Shown here: positions 24,128 through 32,651 of the stretch, piece after piece
Layout: each line of letters starts with the position of its first letter
How positions within the stretch are numbered: position 1 is the stretch's first letter
Assembly: GCF_010119935.1 (NCBI RefSeq)
Contig: NZ_CP048209.1
Coordinates: forward strand, 2,979,001-3,043,000
DNA from: Paenibacillus lycopersici
Lineage (GTDB): Bacteria > Bacillota > Bacilli > Paenibacillales > Paenibacillaceae
Reading direction: 5' to 3'
DNA: 64,000 nucleotides
Position numbers and translations under genes: made by a program
The notes under the pieces: generated by a model
What the model was told of the DNA's origin: nothing
Seen by the model: only the letters and a program-made list of their open reading frames with translations
Database searches by the model: none

Positions 24128-26026
24128 ATGGGAAGATATCGATGGAAAAAATGGCGTAAATTCTTCCTTTGGCTGCTTGTAATCGGTGCCGTGATCTGGT
24201 ACGTAGCTACCGGCGGCCCTACCGTGCTGGGAGTCGCGATGACGATTCTCAGCCTGCTGCTGCAGCTGTTGTTCGCGATGATGTTCATGATCGTGCAGTT
24301 CGTCGCGCTCTTCTGGTTCCTGGCGAGGGGCCGAACGTACTGGATTTTGCCCGGCGAGACGGGCGCCACGTGGGACGACTATCGCGGCAATCCCGAAATC
24401 GTGGACAACGCGAAGCGGATCGTGACGCTGCTGCGAGGCGTGAAGGACTTCAAGGAAATGGGCGGCGAGGCGATTCGGGGCTTCCTGCTGTGCGGACCGC
24501 CGGGCACGGGCAAATCGTATCTGGCGCAGGTCATCGCCAACGAGGCGCAGGTGCCGTTCGCTTATGCGTCGGCGCCGAGCTTCCAGAACATGTTCTTCGG
24601 CGTCGGCAACATGAAGGTCATGCGGCTGTACAAGAAGGCGCGCAGCCTGGCGAACGTATACGGCGCGTGCATTATTTTCATCGACGAGATCGATGCGATC
24701 GGGATGAAGCGCAACGGCGGCGGCGGGGCGATGATGGGCATGATGGGCATGGGCGGCGGTTCGGGGCTGCTCAACGAGCTGCTGCTGCAGATGGATCCGC
24801 CGAACATCGACAACGGCAGGATCGCCAAACTGCTGCGGACGCTCGGCTTGCGGCGCAAGAAAGCGGAACGGCCCGCGGTGCTGACCGTCGCCGCGACGAA
24901 CCTGCCCGAGGTGCTCGACTCGGCGCTGCTGCGGCCGGGACGGTTCGACCGCCAGCTGTGGGTCGATGCGCCGGACTACGACGGACGGGTCGATATTTTC
25001 CACTATTATCTGAAGAAAGTGAAAGCCGACGAGACGCTGACGCCGGAGAAAGCCGCGCTCGACACGATTGGCTACAGTCCGGCGCAGATCAAGCATATCG
25101 TGAACGAATCGGTCATCATCGCGCATCAGCGGGGCGCATCGCTTGCCAGCTACCTGGATTTCCGGGTCGCGATGGAGACGTACGAATGGGGGCTCAAGCA
25201 GCCGCTCCGCTCCATGAGCGAGGACGAGAAGCGCAATGTCGCCTATCACGAAGCGGGTCACGCGGTTGCGCAATATTTGCTCAAGCCGCATGACCGGGTG
25301 TGGAAGGTGACGATCATCCGCCGGGGCAGCGCCCTCGGCCTCGCCGCGACGAAGCCGACGCACGAGCGTTACAACCGGAGCGACAGCGAGATTCTGGCGG
25401 CGATCCAAGTCTGCTTGGCCGCCCGGGCGGTCGAGGAGGAATTTCTCGGGAAGAAGCTGAACGGCGTGACGTCCGATCTGCAGCAGGCGACCCATCTGGC
25501 GGGCGCTTACCTCGGGGCGGTCGGAATGGGCGACGAGCTGTTCAGCTTCCTCGCGGCGGGCTCGCATCAGGAAGCGCTGAAATCGCTGCGTCCGAAAATC
25601 AACGAGCTGCTGAAGGACCAGATGCAGCAGGTGAAGAAGCTCGTGAAGGAGCATGCCGAATTCGTCCATGTCATTGCCGAGGATTTGCTGAAGCAGGGCG
25701 ACCTGACGGGCGAGGAAATCGAGGGCATCTATTTCGCCATCTACGGGCGGACGCGTCCGGAACCGCCTAAGGTCATGGCGCTTGCCGAGAAGGCGGCGGA
25801 GCAAGAAGCGGCTCGGCCCGGATCCGCGCAAGGTCATCCGGCTGGCCAAGCGGGGCAGGCCGAGGACATGCGGGGACAGGCGGAGCAGGAACCGGAGAAG
25901 CCGGCGCAAACCGCTTCAGAGCCGGCGCCTTCGGAGGCGGATCCGGGCAAGGAGGAACCGACGGAAGACGAATCGGGCGAAGATGACGACTCTACCGGGC
26001 CGGACGGTACAGAAGAGAAGGCTTGA
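24128..26026 (+). CDS. FtsH-like membrane AAA+ zinc metalloprotease (divergent)
   Basis: A 632-aa protein with two N-terminal membrane helices (about 11-27 and 33-66). The AAA domain has Walker A GPPGTGKS (123-130), Walker B IIFIDEID (182-189) and LLRPGRFDRQ; the protease domain has HEAGH (374-378) and a third-ligand aspartate (D450). It differs from housekeeping FtsH: almost no extracytoplasmic domain between the helices, a Gly/Met-rich insert after Walker B (about 196-212), an insert near residues 225-248, and a Pro/Glu-rich tail of about 90 residues. It is therefore probably a second, specialised FtsH paralogue. GAAGGAAG precedes the ATG. Confidence 0.88.
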   Translation: MGRYRWKKWRKFFLWLLVIGAVIWYVATGGPTVLGVAMTILSLLLQLLFAMMFMIVQFVALFWFLARGRTYWILPGETGATWDDYRGNPEIVDNAKRIVTLLRGVKDFKEMGGEAIRGFLLCGPPGTGKSYLAQVIANEAQVPFAYASAPSFQNMFFGVGNMKVMRLYKKARSLANVYGACIIFIDEIDAIGMKRNGGGGAMMGMMGMGGGSGLLNELLLQMDPPNIDNGRIAKLLRTLGLRRKKAERPAVLTVAATNLPEVLDSALLRPGRFDRQLWVDAPDYDGRVDIFHYYLKKVKADETLTPEKAALDTIGYSPAQIKHIVNESVIIAHQRGASLASYLDFRVAMETYEWGLKQPLRSMSEDEKRNVAYHEAGHAVAQYLLKPHDRVWKVTIIRRGSALGLAATKPTHERYNRSDSEILAAIQVCLAARAVEEEFLGKKLNGVTSDLQQATHLAGAYLGAVGMGDELFSFLAAGSHQEALKSLRPKINELLKDQMQQVKKLVKEHAEFVHVIAEDLLKQGDLTGEEIEGIYFAIYGRTRPEPPKVMALAEKAAEQEAARPGSAQGHPAGQAGQAEDMRGQAEQEPEKPAQTASEPAPSEADPGKEEPTEDESGEDDDSTGPDGTEEKA

Positions 26027-26099
26027 ACAGGCGCGCGCTTGGCAATTGTCCATTCTCTATGCGATGATGGGAGCATAGCGGGTAAGAGGAGGAGAATGG

Positions 26100-27056
26100 A
26101 TGATGAAATGTGCCGTGTTGGACGATTACCAACAGGTCGCACTGTCAATGACGGATTGGTCGGCGATCGCCGATCGCGTGGAAGTCAAGGTGTTCGCTGC
26201 CCATTTCGAGACCGAGGACGAAGTGGCGGCTGCCATCGGAGATTGCGAGATCGTGGTCATCATGCGCGAGCGGACGCCGTTTCGGCGTACGCTCTTCGAG
26301 CGCCTGCCCCGGTTGAAGCTGCTCGTGACGACGGGGATGCGCAACGCTTCGGTCGATCTGGCCGCGGCGGCGGAACGCGGCATCGTGGTCTGCGGCACGC
26401 CGGGAGGCGGCGAAGGAACGACCGAGCTGACGTGGGCGCTCGTATTGGGACTGGCCAGAAAGCTCGTGCAAGAGAATGAAGCGCTGCGCGGCGGCGGACC
26501 GTGGCAGTCGACGGTCGGCGTCGATTTGATCGGCAAGCGCCTCGGTCTGCTGGGTCTTGGCCGGATCGGCAGCAACGTCGCGCGGATCGGACAAGCATTC
26601 GGCATGGAGGTAGCGGCGTGGAGCCAGAATCTGACCGCGGACAAAGCCGCCGCCGCGGGCGTGCGTCTGGCGGCATCGAAGGAAGAGCTGCTGGAGAGCA
26701 GCGACATCGTCTCGGTTCACCTCGTGCTCAGCGAGCGCACGAGAGGACTGATAGGCGCGCGGGAGCTCGGGCTCATGAAGCCGAGCGCCTACTTGATCAA
26801 CACCTCGCGCGCGCCGATCGTCGACCGGACTGCGCTCTTGGACGCGCTGCGCGGCGGCATGATTGCGGGCGCCGGACTGGACGTGTACGAGACGGAGCCG
26901 CTGCCTGCCGACGATCCGATCCGGTCGCTGCCCAATGTGCTGGCCACGCCTCATATCGGGTATGTGACCGAGGACTCCTACCGCGGCTTCTTCCGCGGGA
27001 TCGTGCAGGATATCGAGGCGTTCTTGAACGGCTCGCCGATTAACGTAATCGGCTAG
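26100..27056 (+). CDS. D-isomer-specific 2-hydroxyacid dehydrogenase
   Basis: A 318-aa NAD-dependent dehydrogenase. The NAD loop is GLGRIGSNVA (152-161), and the catalytic set is R237 (TSRAPIVD), E264-266 (VYETEP) and H285 (TPHIGYVT). The N-terminal MKCAVLDDYQQVA is typical of phosphoglycerate-dehydrogenase-like members. AGAGGAGGAG precedes ATG 26100. The exact 2-hydroxyacid is unknown. Confidence 0.88.
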   Translation: MMKCAVLDDYQQVALSMTDWSAIADRVEVKVFAAHFETEDEVAAAIGDCEIVVIMRERTPFRRTLFERLPRLKLLVTTGMRNASVDLAAAAERGIVVCGTPGGGEGTTELTWALVLGLARKLVQENEALRGGGPWQSTVGVDLIGKRLGLLGLGRIGSNVARIGQAFGMEVAAWSQNLTADKAAAAGVRLAASKEELLESSDIVSVHLVLSERTRGLIGARELGLMKPSAYLINTSRAPIVDRTALLDALRGGMIAGAGLDVYETEPLPADDPIRSLPNVLATPHIGYVTEDSYRGFFRGIVQDIEAFLNGSPINVIG

Positions 27057-27168
27057 AGGCAGCGGTTGCATCGCCGGCTGCCGATGAAGCTCGGTTTAAA
27101 CATGGGAAGAACGCACGCATGTTAATGAAAGTACAATCAAACATCAGCGTCGCGGGCAAATTAGAACG

Positions 27169-27214
27169 AACAACCTCCGAACACGGCTTTCGCCAATGTT
27201 CGGAGGTTGTTTGC
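27169..27214. terminator. Bidirectional terminator
   Basis: A perfect 15-bp stem, AACAACCTCCGAACA (27169-27183) and TGTTCGGAGGTTGTT (27197-27211), lies between two convergent genes. Confidence 0.85.
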
Positions 27215-27220
27215 CTTCCG

Positions 27221-28183
27221 CTAGCTTTCGAATAAAATCTCGCCCGTCCGCGATAGATCGTAGCCGGCGATCGCTTGCAGCTCCTGCTTGAACGCCTCCG
27301 AACGGATGATGCGCAGCAGCGTCGGCAGCCACGCCATCGCGGCGGGCGTCTTCATGACGACGAGATCGTACCGTTCCCGGATCAGCGGGACGAAGTCGAT
27401 GCCGCCCACGAGCGAGGCGGCCTTCTCGCTGCCGACGCCGGCATCGGCATGGCCTGCGGCCACCTGCGCGGCGACGCCGAGATGATTGGTCTGCTCCTGC
27501 TCGTAGCCGGTTATCCGATCGGCCTGGATGCCGTGCAGCCGAAGCTGCTCGTCCAACAGCACGCGCGCGCCCGAACCGCGCTCGCGGTTGACGATGCGCA
27601 AGCCGGGACGGCCGAGGTCCGTCCAGCCGAGCAGCCCCAGCGGATTGCCCCGCGCAACGTAGAGGCCCGCTTGGCGGGACAGCAGATTGACGACGACGAA
27701 CGAGGTGCCGACGAGCAGCTTGCGGATATAGGGCAAGTTGTATTCGCCGGTCTCGCCGTCAAGCAAATGCGTGCTCACGATATCGGCTTCGCCGCGGTAC
27801 ATCGAGATGAGGCTGTCCATGCTGCCGACATGCGCGCGCAGCGGACGCGTGCCGGGCAGCTGCTTCTCCAGATGGTTGGCGAGGATGTCCAGGCTGACGT
27901 CCTGCCCGGTGATGACGATCGGCCGCGTCCCGTTCATGGACGACGACGGGATGCGAGTGAACGCGGCGTCGGCAGCCGCGGCCGCTTGGAACTGGCGCTC
28001 CGGCGCGCTGATGCCTTTCGCGCGCTGCTTGTACGCCTCGAAGTCGGAGGCGTCCACGCGCATTTGCTTGCCGACGCGGTAGGAGGGCAGCTCGCCTTTC
28101 TTGATCAGGTCGTAGACGGTCAGTTTGGATATTTTCAGCAGCTTGGCGATTTCTTCGGTCGTATAGGAAACGTCGCTGGCCAT
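27221..28183 (-). CDS. Excisionase-type HTH fused to periplasmic-binding-like domain
   Basis: A 320-aa regulator. Residues 5-55 form a MerR/excisionase-type helix-turn-helix (SYTTEEIAKLLKISKLTVYDLIKKG..SYRVGKQMRVDASDFEAYKQR). From about 90 onward it resembles a type 2 periplasmic-binding domain of the molybdate/tungstate-binding or MetI-like kind (ITGQDVSLDILANHLEK..NRERGSGARVLLDEQLRLHGI..ADAGVGSEKAA). Such fusions sense a small anion or cofactor precursor. No Mo/W transporter is adjacent. Start 28183 is set by GGAGGAG. Confidence 0.82.
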   Translation of the reverse strand: MASDVSYTTEEIAKLLKISKLTVYDLIKKGELPSYRVGKQMRVDASDFEAYKQRAKGISAPERQFQAAAAADAAFTRIPSSSMNGTRPIVITGQDVSLDILANHLEKQLPGTRPLRAHVGSMDSLISMYRGEADIVSTHLLDGETGEYNLPYIRKLLVGTSFVVVNLLSRQAGLYVARGNPLGLLGWTDLGRPGLRIVNRERGSGARVLLDEQLRLHGIQADRITGYEQEQTNHLGVAAQVAAGHADAGVGSEKAASLVGGIDFVPLIRERYDLVVMKTPAAMAWLPTLLRIIRSEAFKQELQAIAGYDLSRTGEILFES

Positions 28184-28321
28184 GATGAAGCTCCTCCTGC
28201 GGATCGGGATCATTGCGTTTATTGTACCATATTGCGGCAGAGCGAGGCGCGGGAAGACTCGTAAAGTCCGGCCGCGTATGTTAGATTATGGGTACTACAT
28301 CCAAAGGAAGGTTGTCCAACA

Positions 28322-29080
28322 ATGACGTCTGACTCGAGCGCTTATTCGATGATCATGGGAATTCCGGTTCCGAAACTGACGATGGCGGAGACCGCGGCGA
28401 ACGTGCAAGCCGTTATCCGGGCACGACAAGACGAGCTCTATCATATCGTGACGCTGAACCCGGAAATCGCGATGGCCTGCCAGCAGGACCGGGAGCTGCG
28501 CGGCATTATCGACGAGGCCGACCTGCTGACGGCGGACGGCATCGGCGTAGTCATGGTTTCCCGCATGCGGGGGAATCCGCTGCCCGAACGCGTCACCGGC
28601 TGCGATTTGCTGTTCGAGCTGCTGGCGGCCGGACAGCGGAATCGGTGGTCCTTCTATCTGCTGGGCGCGAGCGAAGAAGCCAACAGGCGCGCGGCGGAAG
28701 TCATCGCGGCCCAATATTCGGGCGCGATCGTAGCGGGCCGGCAGCACGGCTTCTTCGATGCGTCGGAAGACGAGCGGATCGTGGCGGACATTAATGCCAA
28801 GCAGCCGGACGTGCTCGTCGTCGCGCTCGGCGCGCCGAAAGCGGAGCGCTGGATCCATGCGTACAAGCACCGCCTCCGCGCTTCGGTCGCCGTTGGCGTC
28901 GGCGGCAGCCTGGATATCGTGGCGGGAACGGTCAAGCGGGCTCCGCGCCTCTGGCAGCGGCTGCACGCGGAATGGCTCTACCGGCTGCTGAACCAGCCGT
29001 CGCGCTGGCGCCGTCAGCTGATTTTGCCAAGGTTCGCGCTGAAGGCGTTGTTCTACAACGAACGCGGCGGATCGTCCTAG
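28322..29080 (+). CDS. WecG/TagA/CpsF-family glycosyltransferase
   Basis: A 252-aa GT26 enzyme: YHIVTLNPEIAMACQQDRELRGIIDEADLLTADGIGVV, then ERVTGCDLLFELL and the C-terminal GAPKAERWIHAYKHRL..GVGGSLDIVAGTVKRAP, all typical. TagA-type enzymes transfer ManNAc to undecaprenyl-PP-GlcNAc in wall teichoic acid linkage-unit synthesis, or act in exopolysaccharide assembly. No other tag gene is adjacent. AAGGAAGG precedes the start. Confidence 0.9.
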   Translation: MTSDSSAYSMIMGIPVPKLTMAETAANVQAVIRARQDELYHIVTLNPEIAMACQQDRELRGIIDEADLLTADGIGVVMVSRMRGNPLPERVTGCDLLFELLAAGQRNRWSFYLLGASEEANRRAAEVIAAQYSGAIVAGRQHGFFDASEDERIVADINAKQPDVLVVALGAPKAERWIHAYKHRLRASVAVGVGGSLDIVAGTVKRAPRLWQRLHAEWLYRLLNQPSRWRRQLILPRFALKALFYNERGGSS

Positions 29081-29148
29081 GCGCGCCGCTGCATGGAATT
29101 CGATCGGCTTCGTATGCTAAGCAAGGTACGGTATGCAGCATATGATGG

Positions 29149-29178
29149 AGGCAGCCTGCGCGGCTGCTTCTTTATTTT
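29149..29178 (+). terminator. Rho-independent terminator
   Basis: GCAGCC (29151-29156) pairs with GGCTGC (29162-29167), followed by TTCTTTATTTT, between the glycosyltransferase and the sigma factor gene. Confidence 0.75.
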
Positions 29179-29272
29179 GGTTGCGGAAACATATACCAAT
29201 GCGAATTTTTGCGATTGCAATGAACTTTTCGCGCCTCGGCGGGCTCTTAGTTATGAAAGGGGAGAGAACCTG

Positions 29273-29812
29273 ATGGTCAGCCGTCTTGTGAGACAAGCCA
29301 AAAAAGGCAACAAGGATGCATTATTACAACTCATCATGGCCGACCGGGACGCTTATTACCGTCTTGCCTACTCCTATATGGGGAACGAGCATGACGCGAT
29401 GGATGCGATGGAGGATATGATCGTTACGCTCTACGAGAAGATCGGGCAGCTGCAGAAGGCGGAGGCGTTCTACGGCTGGAGCAAAACCATTCTCGTCAAT
29501 CGATGCAAAGCGCTGCTCCGCAAGAACGGGATGTTTCAGCCGCTGGAAGAGGAGCTCGAAGCGTCGGTGCAGGCGTTAACGGAAGCCAATCCGTACCGGA
29601 GCACGGAATCCGAGATGGACATGCAGGCGCTGCTCGCTCACTTGAATGCGCAGCAGCGGGAAGCGATCGAGCTTCGCTATGTGCACGACTTTCCCTATCA
29701 GACGATCGCGGACATGACGGGCGTGCCGCTCGGCACGATCAAGTCACGCATTTCGATTGGCATGCAGAAGCTGAAAGAGATCATCGGAGGTGAGCGCTAT
29801 GAGTACCATTGA
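29273..29812 (+). CDS. RNA polymerase sigma factor, sigma-70 (ECF-type)
   Basis: A 179-aa ECF sigma. Region 2 is RLVRQAKKGNKDALLQLIMADRDAYYRLAYSYMGNEHDAMDAMEDMIVTLYEKI, and region 4 is LNAQQREAIELRYVHDFPYQTIADMTGVPLGTIKSRISIGMQKLK. AAAGGGGAGAG precedes ATG 29273. It overlaps the downstream anti-sigma gene by 14 bp, the usual layout for ECF systems such as SigV/RsiV. A GGAAAC at 29185 may be its own -35, but I see no convincing -10. Confidence 0.9.
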   Translation: MVSRLVRQAKKGNKDALLQLIMADRDAYYRLAYSYMGNEHDAMDAMEDMIVTLYEKIGQLQKAEAFYGWSKTILVNRCKALLRKNGMFQPLEEELEASVQALTEANPYRSTESEMDMQALLAHLNAQQREAIELRYVHDFPYQTIADMTGVPLGTIKSRISIGMQKLKEIIGGERYEYH

Positions 29813-31136
29813 GGAGAAATTCCATCAGCACAAAGAGAGCTTGCATCAGCTCAAAGCGCCGATTGAATTGGAAGATCGGCTGCGGCAAGCGCTGTATCGC
29901 GCCCCCGCCAAGAAGCGCAAGCGGAACCGGGCTTTGACCTGGAGCCTGTCGGCGGCCGCGGCGCTGCTGCTGTTCGTCCTGACCTACCAGTACCCGGCCT
30001 TCGCTTATTACGGGGGCAAGCTGTTGAATCGGGAAGAGCTGACTTCGACTAGCTTCTCCGAAGTCGCCGAGCATGGATACGGACAAACCGTCGGCAAAAG
30101 CAAGACGATCCAAGACGGCACCGTCATTACCGTTACCGGCGTAATCGCCGACGATAATGAGTTTCTGATGTATTATACGATCGATCTTCCGGAGGGCGAG
30201 ACGTTTAAAATCGGTGATTCCAACCGGTTTGATATCTACAAAGTAAAAGGTTTTCTGACGGATTCCAACGCGACGGAGGGCGGCAGCGGGTACAATAAGG
30301 ATCGGACCCGGCTGCAGGGCGTCCAGAAGTTCGAGCCGGTCAGCCCGTTCTCGCGGACGTTAACGGTCGAATTCAGCGAGTGGCTGGAAACCGGTACAAC
30401 GGAGAAAGCCGGCACGAAAAAAGTGTATCCGATCTCGTTCAAATTCGAGGCGAATAAAGCGATGAAGAGCATCCTTCGGGCAGACATCGCGAAATCCGTG
30501 CCCGTCGACGAAGGGACGGTCGCATACGACTCGATCACGGCTTCGCCGACTTCGACGGTGATTAAAGGGCACTACGAGATGGACAATGGCGAGCCTCCGA
30601 GATATCCGGGCACGATGAAGCTTTTGGTGAATGGGGTCGAAGTGAATTCCTGGGGAATGAGATCGAGCGGATCGAACAAAAAGGGCGTTGCGAATTTCGA
30701 GCTCGGCTATGACGTGCTGCCGACCGACAAGATCGAAACGATGGATATCGTACTTGAAAGTTTCCCGGGCTATCAGAAGGTAACGGAACCGATTTCGCTT
30801 ACTTCGCCTTCGGATCGATCGATTCGAATCGGCACGGAGAAGCTGTTCGTTCGAAGCGTGACCAAGACCGCGTCCGGGTACGATATCGTCATCGCAAGGG
30901 CGCAGTTTACGCAGTTCGACACCGACGGGTTACTCGTGCAGGCCGGCGGCAAGCGGGTGCCGATTGCTTCGGTTTCCAAGGCGCGTCCATGGGATTTGGG
31001 CAACAATAACGTGTTCTGGGAGCAGACGTATGCCGTGAAGACGACGGATAAGCCGGAATTTCTGCTGCTGCAAGGCTTTCATTATATCAAGCCGTATCAG
31101 GAGACGATAGCGATTCCGATCGATACCGACAAATAG
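29799..31136 (+). CDS. DUF4179-type transmembrane anti-sigma factor
   Basis: A 445-aa protein with a cytoplasmic N-terminus of about 44 residues ending in a basic cluster (PAKKRKRNR), one membrane helix (45-63) and a large outside region. The first part (TSTSFSEVAEHGYGQTVGKSKTIQDGTVITVTGVIADDNEFLMYYTIDLP) fits DUF4179 and the later part DUF5643. Such proteins hold the partner ECF sigma inactive and sense envelope stress. The start overlaps the sigma gene and has GGAGGTG upstream. Confidence 0.85.
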   Translation: MSTIEEKFHQHKESLHQLKAPIELEDRLRQALYRAPAKKRKRNRALTWSLSAAAALLLFVLTYQYPAFAYYGGKLLNREELTSTSFSEVAEHGYGQTVGKSKTIQDGTVITVTGVIADDNEFLMYYTIDLPEGETFKIGDSNRFDIYKVKGFLTDSNATEGGSGYNKDRTRLQGVQKFEPVSPFSRTLTVEFSEWLETGTTEKAGTKKVYPISFKFEANKAMKSILRADIAKSVPVDEGTVAYDSITASPTSTVIKGHYEMDNGEPPRYPGTMKLLVNGVEVNSWGMRSSGSNKKGVANFELGYDVLPTDKIETMDIVLESFPGYQKVTEPISLTSPSDRSIRIGTEKLFVRSVTKTASGYDIVIARAQFTQFDTDGLLVQAGGKRVPIASVSKARPWDLGNNNVFWEQTYAVKTTDKPEFLLLQGFHYIKPYQETIAIPIDTDK

Positions 31137-31194
31137 AACGTTATTATGACTGGATAGCGGTAGGATGGAATGGGAAGCAATAGGCGCATGACGA

Positions 31195-31233
31195 AGAGAC
31201 GGCGGCCGGTCAATGACCGGCTGCCGTCTCTCT
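31195..31233. terminator. Bidirectional terminator hairpin
   Basis: AGAGACGGC-G-GCCGGT and ACCGGC-T-GCCGTCTCT form a stem of 15 pairs with a 5-nt loop between the convergent anti-sigma and small membrane protein genes. Confidence 0.85.
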
Positions 31234-31260
31234 ATGGCGTGTATTCGGTTTCGTTTAAGG

Positions 31261-31617
31261 TTACCGGCCGGACCGCATCATCAGGTACGCGATCAAATAA
31301 GCGGCGGACGTCAGGCCGAACAGCGCGTAGATGCCCGGCGTGCACGCCAAGTACAGGCTGATCGGCAGCGACCAGAGGAAGGCGGCGAGCAGCGGGTAAG
31401 GCTTGGCGAACCAGGAGGCGACGGCCGCCAGCAGAGCCGGCAGCAGCAGCGTCCAGCCCGAGCGGATCAATACCGCGTGCGCGTCATCCCCCGGTTCGGC
31501 GTATACGTTGGCGAAGTTGAACGACAGCCATAACAGGACGGAAACTCCGGCCGCGGACAGCCCGAGCATGCCGGATTTACGCATGCCGCTCCGTCTGGAC
31601 GAGACAGCCTGCATCAT
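31261..31617 (-). CDS. Small membrane protein, unknown
   Basis: A 118-aa protein with about four hydrophobic helices: GMLGLSAAGVSVLLWLSFNF, then SGWTLLLPALLAAVASWF, YPLLAAFLWSLPISLYLACT and GIYALFGLTSAAYLIAYLMM. GGAGGGAGG lies before two consecutive ATGs (31617 and 31614). It is 119 bp upstream of nothing obvious and could be a stand-alone inner membrane protein. I do not recognise its family. Confidence 0.65.
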   Translation of the reverse strand: MMQAVSSRRSGMRKSGMLGLSAAGVSVLLWLSFNFANVYAEPGDDAHAVLIRSGWTLLLPALLAAVASWFAKPYPLLAAFLWSLPISLYLACTPGIYALFGLTSAAYLIAYLMMRSGR

Positions 31618-31736
31618 TCGTGACGACCTCCCTCCAAGTATAGGCGCTGTGCACGGATCGCGCGCCGACCGGCGCATACCGCCGCCAATCGCCCCCTGCC
31701 ATCGTCTCCTTCTGTCTACCGTCGGCTGACCGTTCG

Positions 31737-32513
31737 TTAGTCCGCTACGCGCACATAGACCCGTTCACCGTGTTTGTCCACCGCGACCGGAGACTCGAAG
31801 AACTCGCTCAAGCCGTCGGATGTCAGTACCTCTTCCGTGCGGCCGCTGCGCACGACTTCCCCGCCCCGAATGAGAAGCGCATGCGTGAACGCCGGCAAAA
31901 TCTCTTCCGTGTGGTGGGTGACATAGATCAGCGTCGGCGCATCGGGGCGCTCCGCAAGGTCCTTGATGCTCGCCAGCAGCCGTTCGCGGGAGAAGAGATC
32001 GAGCCCGTTGCACGGCTCATCCAGAATCAGGATGCGCGGCTTCGCCATCAGCGCGCGGGCGATGAGGAGCTTCTGCTTCTCGCCCTGCGAGCAGGTGCGG
32101 AACTCGCGGTCCCAGAGATGGGCGCAGCCGAGCGTTTCCATCAACGAACGGGCGGTATCGATGTCCGCCTCGGAGACGTGGTCGTACAGTCCGATCGTCG
32201 CGTGCTTGCCGCTGATGACGATGTTTTGCGTGCGGTCCGACGCGTACAGCTTCTCCTGCAGCGATGTGCTGACCCAGCCGATTTCTTTGCGCAGCGCCCG
32301 CAAATCGACTTCCCCGAAGCGATGGCCGAGTACGCTGACGGTGCCTTCCGATGGCCAGAAATAGCCGTTTACGAGATTGAGGAGCGTCGTTTTGCCCGAG
32401 CCGTTCAGCCCGAGCAGCGCCCAATGCTCGCCGGGAGCGACCTGCCAGCTCACGTCCTTCAGCAGCGTGAGCGGCCCGTTGCGCCAGGTGACATGTTGAA
32501 TATCGATGATCAT
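31737..32513 (-). CDS. ABC transporter ATP-binding protein
   Basis: A 258-aa single ATPase domain: Walker A LGLNGSGKTT (34-43), signature TCSQGEKQKLLIARAL, Walker B RILILDEP and the H-loop VTHHTEE. The closest pattern is the ModF/PhnC-like group (LPAFTHALLIRGGEVVRSG). No permease is adjacent, so it may serve a transporter encoded elsewhere. The ATG at 32513 has GGAG 14 nt upstream, a long spacing. Confidence 0.87.
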   Translation of the reverse strand: MIIDIQHVTWRNGPLTLLKDVSWQVAPGEHWALLGLNGSGKTTLLNLVNGYFWPSEGTVSVLGHRFGEVDLRALRKEIGWVSTSLQEKLYASDRTQNIVISGKHATIGLYDHVSEADIDTARSLMETLGCAHLWDREFRTCSQGEKQKLLIARALMAKPRILILDEPCNGLDLFSRERLLASIKDLAERPDAPTLIYVTHHTEEILPAFTHALLIRGGEVVRSGRTEEVLTSDGLSEFFESPVAVDKHGERVYVRVAD

Positions 32514-32651
32514 ATGATTGTCGTAAACTCCTTCCGCGATGCCATGCGCGTCAAGCCGAGCCGATGGCTGACGATTCCTTGCGCGCAATTCGTTGTGTCT
32601 ATGATTCTATTGTACGCCTGTCGGACGGATTGCTCAATTCGCGCGGCGCCA

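Noticed and set aside
24002-25909. 635-codon open frame on the minus strand
   Set aside because: It is opposite the FtsH-like gene, whose motifs are intact.
29185-29215. GGAAAC as an ECF autoregulatory -35
   Set aside because: No matching -10 at 16-17 bp could be found, so it is only mentioned in the sigma entry.
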